Shown: positions 27,675-35,978, counted from the stretch's first letter. The stretch is 43,170 nt of DNA from a virus (IMGVR_UViG_3300028800_000024:1-43170); one strand, 5' to 3'. The notes: generated by a model from the letters alone, not told the origin. Numbers and translations are program-made.

Positions 27675-29269
27675 TTAAAACCAATCTCTATACAGGCAAA
27701 GAAGCCCGGGAGCGCATGATGAAGGGTGTACAGCGTGCAAGTGATGCGGTGGCTGTTACATTAGGAACGTCTGGAGCGAACAGTGTGATTGAGGTAATTG
27801 AGTCACCTGGACATTTTGTGAGCAATGACGGCGCGACAATTTTGAGCCGTATTAGATTTGAAGACCCCCTTGAAGAGATGGGCAGGAAGATACTTTTAGA
27901 GGCCGTAGGTCGCGCAAATCGGGCGAGTGGCGATGGTAGTTCAACGGCGACAGTGCTCACCGCAGCTATTTTGGAAGAAGGCGTGAAACATATAGGCGAA
28001 GTTGCCCCTATGGAGATAAAGCGTAGTTTAGATGCTTGCTTACCGCTTATAGAAAAATCGCTAAAAGCCCAGAAAAAAGATTTGATTGACGCGGAAGGCA
28101 ACATAGATTTCAAACTATTGGAGCAGGTTGCATCCATCAGTGCCGAGGATGAATCCATAGGTAAGATGATAGCCGAGATTTACGGCAAAATTGGCAAGGA
28201 AGGGATTATAAACTGGGAAGCGAGCAAGACGAATGAGGACAGCTATTCTCTCGGTTCAGGTTTGAAGATTGACGGCGCTACCTATGTTTCACGGTATATG
28301 TGCGACTTCATCAATGGTGAGTATACAAAACAAGCTACCTTAGAAGCTCCGTATGTTCTTTTAGCCAAGGCGAAGATGACCGGACAATACGAAATGGAGA
28401 AGTTGATCGCGGAACTTCAGGACAAAGGGGTGAAAGAATTGGCTATTTTCTGCGATGAAATGGATGCGCCGATGATAAACAGCTTTGTTCTGGCCCGCGC
28501 ACCACAGACGCTAGGAATGAGATTCGTAGTTATTAAGATGCCTACAGTGTTCAACGATGACTGGTGGGAAGACCTAGAAAAAGCCACGGGAGGGAGGATT
28601 ATCAGTGCTAGCACGGGAATCAGAATGAAAGACGCTAAGATGGAGTTTTTGGGTGTAGTAGGCAAGATTGTCGTCACCCCCGAAGATACGTTTATTGACG
28701 GTGTAGCGAGCATGAAAGACCACATTAGAAGTTTAGAGGCAGAAGGAACCGAATTATCTTTAGCCCGCGCTGCAAGGTTGAACACTAAGACGGCCAAGTA
28801 TTGCGTTGGAGGGATAAGCGAATCAGGGTTGGCATATAGGAGGTTGAAGGTTGAAGATGCTATAAACTCTGCATGGTGCGCGATGCAGCACGGGATTGTG
28901 GCGGGGGGAGGTGCCGCGCTACAACATTCAGCAAACGCTTTGGATATATATAATAAGGAAAATATCGGAGCGGTTATACTCAATGAGGCATTACGAACTC
29001 CACAAAAGCAGATAATAAAAAATTCAAGTGGTGATTATAAAGAATTAATGCCTAAAATGGGTGGCAATCTATCATTTAATTCAAAAACTGGCAAAGTAGT
29101 GGATATGTTTGAAGCCGGAATTGTAGATAGCTATGACGTGGTGCTCGGCGCAGTGAAGAATGCAATCGGTGTAGCTTCAGGTATTCTGACTTGCGGCACA
29201 GTAGTCCTATTGCCCCGCCAAGAAGAATCCATAGAGGGAATCATTAGGAACATCGTACAAACGCCATGA
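27671..29269 (+). CDS. groEL: Phage chaperonin GroEL
   Basis: The 532-residue product is full length for a group I chaperonin (548 in E. coli). It keeps the catalytic and nucleotide-binding aspartates: VSNDGATILSRI (Asp53), ASGDGSSTATVLTAAI (Asp88) and KVEDAINSAWCAMQHGIVAG GGAALQ (Asp near residue 396). It differs at the first ATP loop, LGTSGANSV instead of the usual LGPKGRNVV, so the normally conserved Lys is Ser. It lacks the GGM-repeat tail, ending IIRNIVQTP. Apical-domain sequence is divergent. It folds proteins in the cytoplasm with GroES, and a dedicated chaperonin suggests a demanding capsid or fibre. ATGA overlaps link it to both neighbours. Confidence 0.95.
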   Translation: MIKTNLYTGKEARERMMKGVQRASDAVAVTLGTSGANSVIEVIESPGHFVSNDGATILSRIRFEDPLEEMGRKILLEAVGRANRASGDGSSTATVLTAAILEEGVKHIGEVAPMEIKRSLDACLPLIEKSLKAQKKDLIDAEGNIDFKLLEQVASISAEDESIGKMIAEIYGKIGKEGIINWEASKTNEDSYSLGSGLKIDGATYVSRYMCDFINGEYTKQATLEAPYVLLAKAKMTGQYEMEKLIAELQDKGVKELAIFCDEMDAPMINSFVLARAPQTLGMRFVVIKMPTVFNDDWWEDLEKATGGRIISASTGIRMKDAKMEFLGVVGKIVVTPEDTFIDGVASMKDHIRSLEAEGTELSLARAARLNTKTAKYCVGGISESGLAYRRLKVEDAINSAWCAMQHGIVAGGGAALQHSANALDIYNKENIGAVILNEALRTPQKQIIKNSSGDYKELMPKMGGNLSFNSKTGKVVDMFEAGIVDSYDVVLGAVKNAIGVASGILTCGTVVLLPRQEESIEGIIRNIVQTP

Positions 29270-29451
29270 TTTTCAAGAGGTGTGGGAACCGAAGTTGCAA
29301 GCGAATATGGTTATGGTTTAACGTCCAGTACCCCATCATAAAACTTCCTAACTCAAGTATAACCATGCAACCCCACTCCCAAAGCCTCAAACTATGCAGG
29401 CGATGCCGAAAACTGGTAGAAAAAGTAGCGAGTGAAATGAAAAATGTGTAA
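29266..29451 (+). CDS. Small zinc-finger-like protein (61 aa)
   Basis: The product has FKRCGNRSCKRIW and LKLCRRCRKLVEK, a four-Cys zinc site, and is very basic. It overlaps the groEL stop (ATGA) and the next gene. Its layout is close to the gene at 29444. Function unknown; nucleic-acid binding plausible. Confidence 0.55.
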   Translation: MIFKRCGNRSCKRIWLWFNVQYPIIKLPNSSITMQPHSQSLKLCRRCRKLVEKVASEMKNV

Positions 29452-29578
29452 ACTATGGCACAAGTGGATATTTTGGAAGGCATTGGAAGGTTCCAAGGGC
29501 TTTCTAGCGTTGTTTTTCTGTCAAAGGTGCGGCATAATGAAAACATTACCAATACATGGAAAATCTAACCCCAGCTGA
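29444..29578 (+). CDS. Small Cys-containing protein (44 aa)
   Basis: The product MCKLWHKWIFWKALEGSKGF continues with LALFFCQRCGIMKTL; Cys2 with CQRC could bind zinc. It overlaps both neighbours. Very small, supported mainly by coupling and the recurring CxxC design. Confidence 0.4.
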   Translation: MCKLWHKWIFWKALEGSKGFLALFFCQRCGIMKTLPIHGKSNPS

Positions 29579-29780
29579 ATCAATTAAACAAGCGGAAGGA
29601 TTAGCGGGAATGAGTATAGACCACTACGATCTAAGCCCCTTGAATAACCCCGACGTTATCAGCATCCTTAAACTACCCGACGGCAGTTATAAGGGATGGA
29701 TGCAGAAAAACGGCAAGCTGATTGAGGAAAGGCAGATCAAACCAGAGGACGTGCTTATTAGCTTGTTGACACACGGATAG
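29556..29780 (+). CDS. Small early protein (74 aa)
   Basis: The product has a helical N-terminus (MENLTPAESIKQAEGLAGMS) and PDVISILKLPDGSYKGWMQK, a beta-hairpin-like stretch, ending in a helix (KPEDVLISLLTHG). The end of the gene contains the -35 box of the terminase promoter. Function unknown. Confidence 0.6.
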   Translation: MENLTPAESIKQAEGLAGMSIDHYDLSPLNNPDVISILKLPDGSYKGWMQKNGKLIEERQIKPEDVLISLLTHG

Positions 29781-29794
29781 GGATAGGTGATAAT
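29766..29794 (+). promoter_or_regulatory. Strong promoter in front of the terminase genes
   Basis: TTGACA (29766-29771, perfect), a 17-nt spacer and GATAAT (29789-29794). The start would be near 29801, leaving an 18-nt leader. TAATCATGATATTA (29791-29804) at the start region is nearly palindromic and may be an operator. Confidence 0.65.
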
Positions 29795-29818
29795 CATGAT
29801 ATTACGAGATAACATATC

Positions 29819-30103
29819 ATGGCATTTCCAAAAGGTAATAAACTCGGAGGACGACATAAGGGTTCTTTGAACAAGGAAACTTTGGTCAAAGAAGAACGGC
29901 GTGCGATGTTTGATGCTAAAGCATCAGAGAACTGGGAAAAGGTTATAGCTGCTTTGATAGAGAAGTATCCAACCTATGTAGCCGATCAGTTTATGGAAAA
30001 GGCCAAGGAGCGTGTAGAACACGAGATAAAGACCGACAACCCCATCATTAAGAAAGCAACCGAACAACTTAATGAACTCCATAGGACTGGAAAACTTGAC
30101 TGA
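29819..30103 (+). CDS. terS: Terminase small subunit (probable)
   Basis: The 94-residue product opens MAFPKGNKLGGRHKGSLNKE, the 'P-x-G-N-x-x-G-G-R-x-x-G-S-x-N-K' DNA-binding lead seen in many phage terminase small subunits and related packaging proteins. It is helical afterwards (ENWEKVIAALIEKYPTYVAD). It overlaps the large subunit gene by 32 nt, the classical terS-terL arrangement. It would recognise the packaging site and regulate TerL. Confidence 0.75.
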   Translation: MAFPKGNKLGGRHKGSLNKETLVKEERRAMFDAKASENWEKVIAALIEKYPTYVADQFMEKAKERVEHEIKTDNPIIKKATEQLNELHRTGKLD

Positions 30104-31724
30104 AGAGCAGGTTAGTGAAGCGTACGAAGGTAATCCGGCGTTATGGGTCATTAAGCACGAAATAAAGAATGAGGTTGGTATTCCTATTGAGTTCAAGAAG
30201 CGGAAGTTCTTATGGGATATTTATAACGATCTCAGTCCCTATCAAGTGATTTTGAAGGCACCGCAGATTGGAGCGACGGTGATGAATACCTTAAAGAGCT
30301 TGTATGTGGCTAAGAAATTGAATCGGCAGATTATCTATACCTTACCGACGTTGAGCGACGTACAAGACATGGTAGGCGGTTCGTTCAATCGTATCATCGC
30401 GCAAAACCCAGTTTTAATGGAGTGGGTAAAAGACCATGACACGGTGGAACAGAAGCAGGTTGGTGATTCAATGATATTCTATCGCGGCACGTTCACCGCA
30501 AAACAGGCCATGATGATTCCTTCTGGCCTGAACATTCATGACGAGGTGGACGCCTCCGACCCGCAGGTCATCACGCAATATGAAACTCGTCTGCAAGCGC
30601 AAGAAGATGGCGGATGGCGATGGTACTTCTCCCATCCTTCTTTATCCGGCCACGGAGTTGATGTATACTGGAACCAGTCGGACAAAAAAGAATGGTTTGT
30701 TAAATGTTCCAATGGACACGAACAATATCTTAGCTGGCCGGAAAGCATTGACCAAGCAAGAGAAATCTATATCTGCAAAGAGTGCAAAGCAGAACTTACG
30801 GACGATCAGCGTATTAACGGCCGATGGATGGCAACAAGCAAGGGTGAGTTCAGCGGGTACCACATATCCCAACTTCAGCTCTATAACAAGTCAGCCAAAG
30901 ACATCCTCAAGGCATTCAACGACCCACAAAAGGACAAGCAGTATTTCTATAACTACGTCTTAGGTTTACCCTACATCGGTTCGGATGACAGGATAGACCC
31001 CACCGTGGTTCTAAGGAACTGCGTGGATGAGGTGAATGATTATTACAATCAGCGAGCGTTCTTTGGCGCAGACACAGGACATGGGATTCACTATCTTGGC
31101 ATGAACGCGCAAGGGGCGTTTATCTATGAGAATGTTAACGAGATAACCGCGAGTAAAGACCCTTATGACCGTGTAAGAATGTTGTTGCGCCGTTTTCCAA
31201 GGTCTATATGGCTCTTTGACCAAGGGGGAGATTTGATCGGCGTGAGAAAACTACAAGCCGAGTTCCCCGGTCGGGTTTTCTTGTGTTACTTCCGCAAGGA
31301 TAGAAAGACCAACGACTTTGTTGAATGGGGTGCGAACGACCAATACGGCAAGGTCATGGTGGATAGGAACCGACAGATAACCCTAATGGTGGAAATGATA
31401 AGGGATATTGGGAGATTAAGGTTGGCTGGTACACAGGAAGATTGGGGCGAGTTTGCTTCGCACTTCGGAAACATCTACCGGGAGGTGATTGAGGTCAAAA
31501 CCCAACCGGGCAAGGACGATAGAAGCCTCTACGGTAATGAGTATGTGTGGAAGCGGAATGGCCCCGACCACTTCTGCTTTGCTTTACTTTACGCGATTGT
31601 GGCGTATCAGCATTTTGAAGGGCAGATGGCAAAGTTCATCCCGGCAGGGAACATAAGAGCTGGTATCTCAAAAGCCCCTATCGTGTCGGACGAGGGAGTG
31701 CAACTTATGTGGCCAGTGCGATGA
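30072..31724 (+). CDS. terL: Terminase large subunit
   Basis: The 550-residue product has a Walker A-like motif LKAPQIGATVMN (61-72, a variant P-loop as in lambda GpA-type terminases), a Walker B NIHDEVD (Asp157-Glu158), a zinc-like CSNGHEQYL...YICKECK segment (about 220-245), and a nuclease-domain start FFGADTGHGIHYLG (about 330). WLFDQGGDL follows with a conserved Asp and GNEYVWKRNGPDHFCFAL near the end, typical of the RNase H-like nuclease. It packages DNA through the portal. Start ATG 30072 overlaps terS. The stop overlaps the next start. Confidence 0.9.
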   Translation: MNSIGLENLTEEQVSEAYEGNPALWVIKHEIKNEVGIPIEFKKRKFLWDIYNDLSPYQVILKAPQIGATVMNTLKSLYVAKKLNRQIIYTLPTLSDVQDMVGGSFNRIIAQNPVLMEWVKDHDTVEQKQVGDSMIFYRGTFTAKQAMMIPSGLNIHDEVDASDPQVITQYETRLQAQEDGGWRWYFSHPSLSGHGVDVYWNQSDKKEWFVKCSNGHEQYLSWPESIDQAREIYICKECKAELTDDQRINGRWMATSKGEFSGYHISQLQLYNKSAKDILKAFNDPQKDKQYFYNYVLGLPYIGSDDRIDPTVVLRNCVDEVNDYYNQRAFFGADTGHGIHYLGMNAQGAFIYENVNEITASKDPYDRVRMLLRRFPRSIWLFDQGGDLIGVRKLQAEFPGRVFLCYFRKDRKTNDFVEWGANDQYGKVMVDRNRQITLMVEMIRDIGRLRLAGTQEDWGEFASHFGNIYREVIEVKTQPGKDDRSLYGNEYVWKRNGPDHFCFALLYAIVAYQHFEGQMAKFIPAGNIRAGISKAPIVSDEGVQLMWPVR

Positions 31725-31942
31725 ATGTCGTAGAAAGAAGGGCGTACAACGCACGAAAGCAAAGGGAGTATAGGCTTAAACGGAGGAAACCGTTTACCAA
31801 GGCAGAGGCTATATTCCACGCGGCAGGACATTGTGCTTATTGTGGGATGATGTTGGACGCGGAATATCACAAGCTCCACCCCTTAGTAGGGTGTCAGAAG
31901 GCAGCGGAAGCGAACCAGTACACGCAAGATAAGACAAGTTAG
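31721..31942 (+). CDS. Small basic zinc-binding protein (73 aa)
   Basis: The product has a basic helix (RRAYNARKQREYRLKRRKPF) and GHCAYCGMMLDAEYHKLHPL with Cys later, a CxxC...H...C zinc site. It sits between terL and portal, where HNH-type packaging nucleases or small DNA-binding proteins often occur. The HNH catalytic motif is not complete. The late-promoter box of the portal gene lies in its last codons. Confidence 0.6.
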   Translation: MNVVERRAYNARKQREYRLKRRKPFTKAEAIFHAAGHCAYCGMMLDAEYHKLHPLVGCQKAAEANQYTQDKTS

Positions 31943-31966
31943 CGGGGATGTGTGATAGTTTGAGGA
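31917..31966 (+). promoter_or_regulatory. Late-type leaderless promoter for the portal gene
   Basis: AGTACACGC (31917-31925) lies 50 nt before ATG 31967. A -35-like AAGACA (31931-31936), a 17-nt spacer and GATAGT (31954-31959) follow, with 7 nt to the ATG. GAGGA abuts the ATG, too close for normal Shine-Dalgarno spacing. Confidence 0.55.
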
Positions 31967-33985
31967 ATGGCAGATAGCTTCACCGCTAACATTCTGGGAG
32001 TTTCCGACCTTGTGGAATCCGACACGAACAAAATCCGTGGCGAAGGAGGCTTGCGACCCGAAGGTAAAGTAGGCGACGAGATTGATGTTTTGGATTTGCC
32101 GATGTCGGACGAGAAGCTCTTGAAGCTTCGGGACGACTGGGAAAGTCAGTACGCCCTTTATGAGGGGAAGGTAGCGAAACCCACAAGGGACAGGAACCTT
32201 CAAAGTTATCTTGGCAGGAACGCACAGGGGATGCTTCCTAGTTCGGACGAGATAGTAGCGGCCAATTTGCAGTTTGAATCGGAGGAGACATTCTTACCCG
32301 CAGCGACGGCGCAAGACCCGACTCCCTTCGTGTTCTGCGACAACACGCCCGAAGGCAACAAGCTCGCTGACGATTGCCAGACCATGCTCCAGTTCCATGC
32401 GCAACAGCTTTTGATCCGCAGGAAGATAGCGCTTATGGTCAGGCAGTGGTCAATAAACCACTTGGCAGCCCTCAAAATGGGCTGGGAACGGTTTGAGGTG
32501 GATGGGAAGGAATTTGGCGATGTGGCCGTGGAGAACCGCAAGATACAGGACTTTATATTTGACCCCAATGGGTACGTTGATGTTCATGGACATTTCACTT
32601 CATGGATGGGGGAGAGGATTTATAGCACCGCCGAGGAACTGGCAGACCTGTTTCCTAAGTTTTCGCCTGAAATCATCCTTACCGTGGATGGGAGGATGGG
32701 AACGGAGGTCTGTCGGACGGAGTGGTGGAACGATGAGTATTCCTTTACGACCTTCAGTGTCGGTGGTTCCAAGAGCGGGGTTGTGTTAGACAAGCACAAA
32801 AACGAGTTTTTTAACTACAACAAGAAACAGAAGCCGAATCCTTTGACGGGGCAGGTAGAACCGCCAAAACGGAATCATTTTTCCACGCCCCGAAAGCCCT
32901 ATGTATTCCTTTCTGTGTTCTCCCTTCAGGAACGTCCTCACGACATAACGGGACTGATTGAGCAGAACATCGCCAATCAGAGGAAGATAAATAAACGCGT
33001 TGAGCAGATTGACAATAACGTAAGCCAGGCCAATAACGGTTTGTTGTTCAGCGAAAAGAACTTCAATCAGGAAACTGGCAAACAGGCTTATGACGCTTTG
33101 ACCACGAAAGGACACGGAGGGGTGTTGGTCCCTGAAGGAACGAACCCGAATGGCGCGGAAGGGGCTATCGTCCGGTTGGACGCGCCGAACTTCCCAGAAT
33201 CGGGATTCAAGGACTTGGAGAACTCCGAGAACCATCTTAGGTCTTCATGGGGTACGCAAGGAATAGCCAGCCAGCAAGCCAAGCCGGACGAAACAGCGAG
33301 GGGTATGACGCTGAACCAACAGAGGGATACGTCACGGATCGGCGGTGGAATAGTGGATGTGATTGAGCAGACTGTAGCAAAGGGAGTATTTGACTGGTTG
33401 ATTCAGCTTTACTGTGTGTTTTACGATGAACCGCACTTTGGGGCCGTTATGGGGACGAACGAAGCCACAAACTACGTTACTCTTTCAAGCCAAATAATGA
33501 CGCGGCAACTTATCGTGGGTGTAGCACCAAACTCCATGCAGCCGAAAGACCCCATCTCGGAAGGCAATCAGGCCATGAGTTTGTTCCATGAGAAAGCCAT
33601 CGGCCCGAAGGTTCTTTTGGACACTTTGAAGTTCCCGAACGCAGACGAGGCGGCAGGGGATGGAGTTCTGTGGGCTATTGACCCACAGGCCTATTTAGCC
33701 ATGAACTTCCCTGAATTGGCCCAGAAGCTCCAACAGATGCAACAGCAAGCCCAACAAGCCCAGCTTCAGCAGCAGCAGCAACAAGCCCAGTTGGAAGCGC
33801 AGTCCGGTCAGCAACAACTCCAGCAGAAAGGCCAAGCCGGAGCACAGCAGCTCCAGCAGGGCGAGGCCAGTCATCAGCAGAAACTTCGTCAGGAGCAGGA
33901 GAGTCACGCGCAGAAACTTCAACTTAGCAAAGAGGCGGCGTCGGCAGCCCTGCACGCAAAAACGGCAGGGACGCAACCAAAATGA
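31967..33985 (+). CDS. Portal protein
   Basis: The 672-residue product follows the terminase genes and has the layout of large portals of short-tailed phages. It has an alpha/beta N-terminus, a core with FIFDPNGYVDVHGHFTSWMG-like sequence (about 195-215), KRNHFSTPRKPYVFLSVFSL (about 304-323), and a long helical region (ITGLIEQNIANQRKINKRVE). The Gln/Ala-rich C-terminus (residues about 575-670, QQAQLQQQQQQAQLEAQSG) is probably a coiled-coil barrel. It forms the dodecameric DNA channel. Stop overlaps the next start (ATGA). Confidence 0.85.
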   Translation: MADSFTANILGVSDLVESDTNKIRGEGGLRPEGKVGDEIDVLDLPMSDEKLLKLRDDWESQYALYEGKVAKPTRDRNLQSYLGRNAQGMLPSSDEIVAANLQFESEETFLPAATAQDPTPFVFCDNTPEGNKLADDCQTMLQFHAQQLLIRRKIALMVRQWSINHLAALKMGWERFEVDGKEFGDVAVENRKIQDFIFDPNGYVDVHGHFTSWMGERIYSTAEELADLFPKFSPEIILTVDGRMGTEVCRTEWWNDEYSFTTFSVGGSKSGVVLDKHKNEFFNYNKKQKPNPLTGQVEPPKRNHFSTPRKPYVFLSVFSLQERPHDITGLIEQNIANQRKINKRVEQIDNNVSQANNGLLFSEKNFNQETGKQAYDALTTKGHGGVLVPEGTNPNGAEGAIVRLDAPNFPESGFKDLENSENHLRSSWGTQGIASQQAKPDETARGMTLNQQRDTSRIGGGIVDVIEQTVAKGVFDWLIQLYCVFYDEPHFGAVMGTNEATNYVTLSSQIMTRQLIVGVAPNSMQPKDPISEGNQAMSLFHEKAIGPKVLLDTLKFPNADEAAGDGVLWAIDPQAYLAMNFPELAQKLQQMQQQAQQAQLQQQQQQAQLEAQSGQQQLQQKGQAGAQQLQQGEASHQQKLRQEQESHAQKLQLSKEAASAALHAKTAGTQPK

Positions 33986-34140
33986 ACGCGAAATCTAAAG
34001 CCCTTCATAGGAAGATTACGATGAGCGTGGGCGATTTCGTCAAGGAACATAAGAAACTAACCAAGGCATTGAAGACAGGCAAAGGCATCAAAGACGAGTA
34101 CAAGGAACAGAAGGCAGAATTGGATGAGTACACGCGATAA
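33982..34140 (+). CDS. Small basic helical protein (52 aa)
   Basis: The product is Lys-rich (MNAKSKALHRKITMSVGDFV; KEHKKLTKALKTGKGIKDEY) and overlaps the portal stop (ATGA). It may be a DNA-associated head protein or scaffold accessory. The late-promoter box of the next gene lies in its last codons. Confidence 0.5.
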   Translation: MNAKSKALHRKITMSVGDFVKEHKKLTKALKTGKGIKDEYKEQKAELDEYTR

Positions 34141-34174
34141 ATGACAACTTATAAAAACATTATAAACTAACAAT
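34127..34174 (+). promoter_or_regulatory. Late-type leaderless promoter for the gene at 34175
   Basis: AGTACACGC (34127-34135) lies 48 nt before the ATG. ATGACA (34141-34146), a 16-nt spacer and TAAACT (34163-34168) follow, with 6 nt to ATG 34175. TATAAA at 34161 is an alternative -10. Confidence 0.6.
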
Positions 34175-34906
34175 ATGAAGCTAAAAGACAAGTTCAAGGT
34201 AGGGTTCGGGTGGGGATTTGTGTTGGTGGCGTTGGTTCTCGCTTTCCGCATCGCTCCTTCCGTTCATGCTTTACAGCTTTACAATCAGCAGGACAATTAC
34301 ACTTACTTTGCGGGCAACACAGGAACTTCCACGGCGGCGATCGTGCAGGAATATCCTGGGACTTTGCATACGCTCGTCATAGCGACGCCCGTAGCGGGAG
34401 ATGCGATTACGCTCTACGACACGGCAACTGGAGTGATAACCGCTCCTACTACGGCAACAGCGACGATTACGATTCTTCCCTCTACATCAACTTCCACGGC
34501 AACGGGAACGTATACTGCGGTCATTAACGGGGTAACGGTAACGAGCACTTCAACTTTGAACGGTGCTTCTACTACTCTTGTGGCGACCAACCTTACTTCG
34601 GCAATCAATGCGACAACCAATGTATCGGCAACTTCCTCTGCGAACGTAATAACGCTTACTGCGCTTTATCCTGGCTTCATTGGGAACATCGTCATAGGGG
34701 TTTCCAGTACGCAGAACGGTTTGAGCTTTTATCCTTTCGTCACGAACTCCACGGGAACGCCCATTATCGCGCAGTTCACCCTTCCCGCCACGACGACCTA
34801 CCTAAGCTTCCCCGTTACGGAGACCTTTGACGCAGTTTACAAATATGGCCTCGGCATCCAGCAAACCGCGAGTTCGTCCCTTACGGTGTCATGGCAACAG
34901 CAATAA
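34175..34906 (+). CDS. Secreted-type Ser/Thr-rich virion-region protein
   Basis: The 243-residue product starts MKLKDKFKVGFGWGFVLVAL with a longer hydrophobic core to SVHA, a likely signal-peptidase site, followed by LQLYNQQDNYTYFAGN. The mature part is nearly all beta and Thr/Ser/Val-rich (ITAPTTATATITILPSTSTS), ending SSSLTVSWQQQ. It is located between portal and scaffold genes, where decoration proteins are found, but has an export signal and its own late promoter. It may decorate the host surface or the virion. No family recognised. Confidence 0.65.
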   Translation: MKLKDKFKVGFGWGFVLVALVLAFRIAPSVHALQLYNQQDNYTYFAGNTGTSTAAIVQEYPGTLHTLVIATPVAGDAITLYDTATGVITAPTTATATITILPSTSTSTATGTYTAVINGVTVTSTSTLNGASTTLVATNLTSAINATTNVSATSSANVITLTALYPGFIGNIVIGVSSTQNGLSFYPFVTNSTGTPIIAQFTLPATTTYLSFPVTETFDAVYKYGLGIQQTASSSLTVSWQQQ

Positions 34907-34907
34907 C

Positions 34908-35075
34908 ATGGCAAACCACACTACGGGAGCGCAAAGATATAACAAGCGGATGGACGAGATTTTCAGAAAATCAGAAGAAGCTGGACATCATACTTTGCAT
35001 GGGTCTACCGAGAAGAAAGGTCGCATAGCGAAGCACGACCATAAGTCAAAAGCATTACAAAACAAACTAAACTAA
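34908..35075 (+). CDS. Small basic His-rich protein (55 aa)
   Basis: ATG follows TAA-C after the previous gene. The product (MANHTTGAQRYNKRMDEIFR; HHTLHGSTEKKGRIAKHDHK) is basic and His-rich, possibly DNA- or metal-binding. Function unknown. Confidence 0.5.
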   Translation: MANHTTGAQRYNKRMDEIFRKSEEAGHHTLHGSTEKKGRIAKHDHKSKALQNKLN

Positions 35076-35091
35076 GACAAAAAACAAAAGT

Positions 35092-35460
35092 ATGTCAACC
35101 TATAACATTCCGCTTCACCAGTACGAACCAGCATTCTACTCAGGAGCAAAAGTCAGGCATTCGGAAGTCAGTTACGAGTACAACGCAGTTTCAGCGAACA
35201 CGACCTTGGTAATGAACACCATCGGGAACGTCGGAAACTGTCACTCGTTAGTGGAAGTAACGGCAAACAGTCCTACGATAACCCTGCCGTCGGCAACGGG
35301 AGCGTATGGTATGTATTTCGTCATAAAGAACACAGGAGCAGGGACGGCGACCTTAGCGGCAAAATCAGGGCAGACGATTGACGGTGCGAGCACACAGAGC
35401 ATTACGCAGTATCAGTCATTAACGGTCGTGTCAAATGGAACTAACTGGATACTAATCTAA
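35092..35460 (+). CDS. Beta-rich virion protein (head-fibre or decoration-like)
   Basis: The 122-residue product ends with SPTITLPSATGAYGMYFVIK, NTGAGTATLAAKSGQTIDGA and NGTNWILI. This 'ITLP-S/D-A-T ... G-Q-x-I-x-G ... N-G-T-N-W-x-x-x' pattern is a beta domain common at the C-terminus of phage fibres and head fibres. The protein at 7830 ends with the same pattern. A decoration or head-fibre role is inferred from this and the position next to capsid genes. Confidence 0.6.
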   Translation: MSTYNIPLHQYEPAFYSGAKVRHSEVSYEYNAVSANTTLVMNTIGNVGNCHSLVEVTANSPTITLPSATGAYGMYFVIKNTGAGTATLAAKSGQTIDGASTQSITQYQSLTVVSNGTNWILI

Positions 35461-35978
35461 TGAAAAACTATTTAATTGGCGCAGGAGTTCTCGTAGTCGC
35501 GGTGGCATTGTTCTTTGTGGGTCGCGTGACGGCACCAAGCCAGCCGCTTGGCGGATACAATCCTCCGGCGCAGTCCTATGCGGGATTCTCGCAGTCACTT
35601 TCCACGTCATCGGTGTTGGCAGCGACGAGCTTCTGCTCACCGACGAATATCCAGTACTTAGGCTCTTCGGCACTTGTGACCTCAACGCTTCCGGCAGCGA
35701 CCTCAACCTACGCAGCGTGCGCTAACTTCGTGAACTTCGGTGCATCGGTACAGGGTAAGATAGTGAACGATTCTACGAATACAGTGGCATTCGCCACCGC
35801 AACAGGGGATGTATTCAAATGTGAAACAGTGGCGGCGGGTACAAGCACGGTGGGAACGGGAGGTACTTGCACTTCATCGGCATTCACGCTGCTTGCCAGC
35901 TCTACGATAGATTACTCAATCTTCTTTGATAGCTCTTCATCCACCTTGGTATTCCTGGTTGGTAATAACTACAAATAA
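35460..35978 (+). CDS. Signal-anchored Cys-containing protein
   Basis: The 172-residue product begins MKNYLIGAGVLVVAVALFFV, an uncleaved-looking signal anchor, then GRVTAPSQPLGGYNPP. Four cysteines in the mature part (TSFCSPT, YAACANF, VFKCETV, GGTCTSS) could form two disulphides, pointing to an extracytoplasmic location. The body is Ser/Thr/Ala beta-rich. It overlaps the previous stop (TAATG). Export signals next to capsid genes are unusual. Confidence 0.65.
   Translation: MKNYLIGAGVLVVAVALFFVGRVTAPSQPLGGYNPPAQSYAGFSQSLSTSSVLAATSFCSPTNIQYLGSSALVTSTLPAATSTYAACANFVNFGASVQGKIVNDSTNTVAFATATGDVFKCETVAAGTSTVGTGGTCTSSAFTLLASSTIDYSIFFDSSSSTLVFLVGNNYK

Noticed and set aside
27688-28983. Minus-strand frames of 156 and 188 residues within groEL
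   Set aside because: They lie wholly inside a highly conserved gene on the other strand and have no start signals.
32206-33282. Several minus-strand and alternative frames within the portal gene
   Set aside because: They are shadows of a long gene with coherent composition. None has a start context or neighbours in phase.
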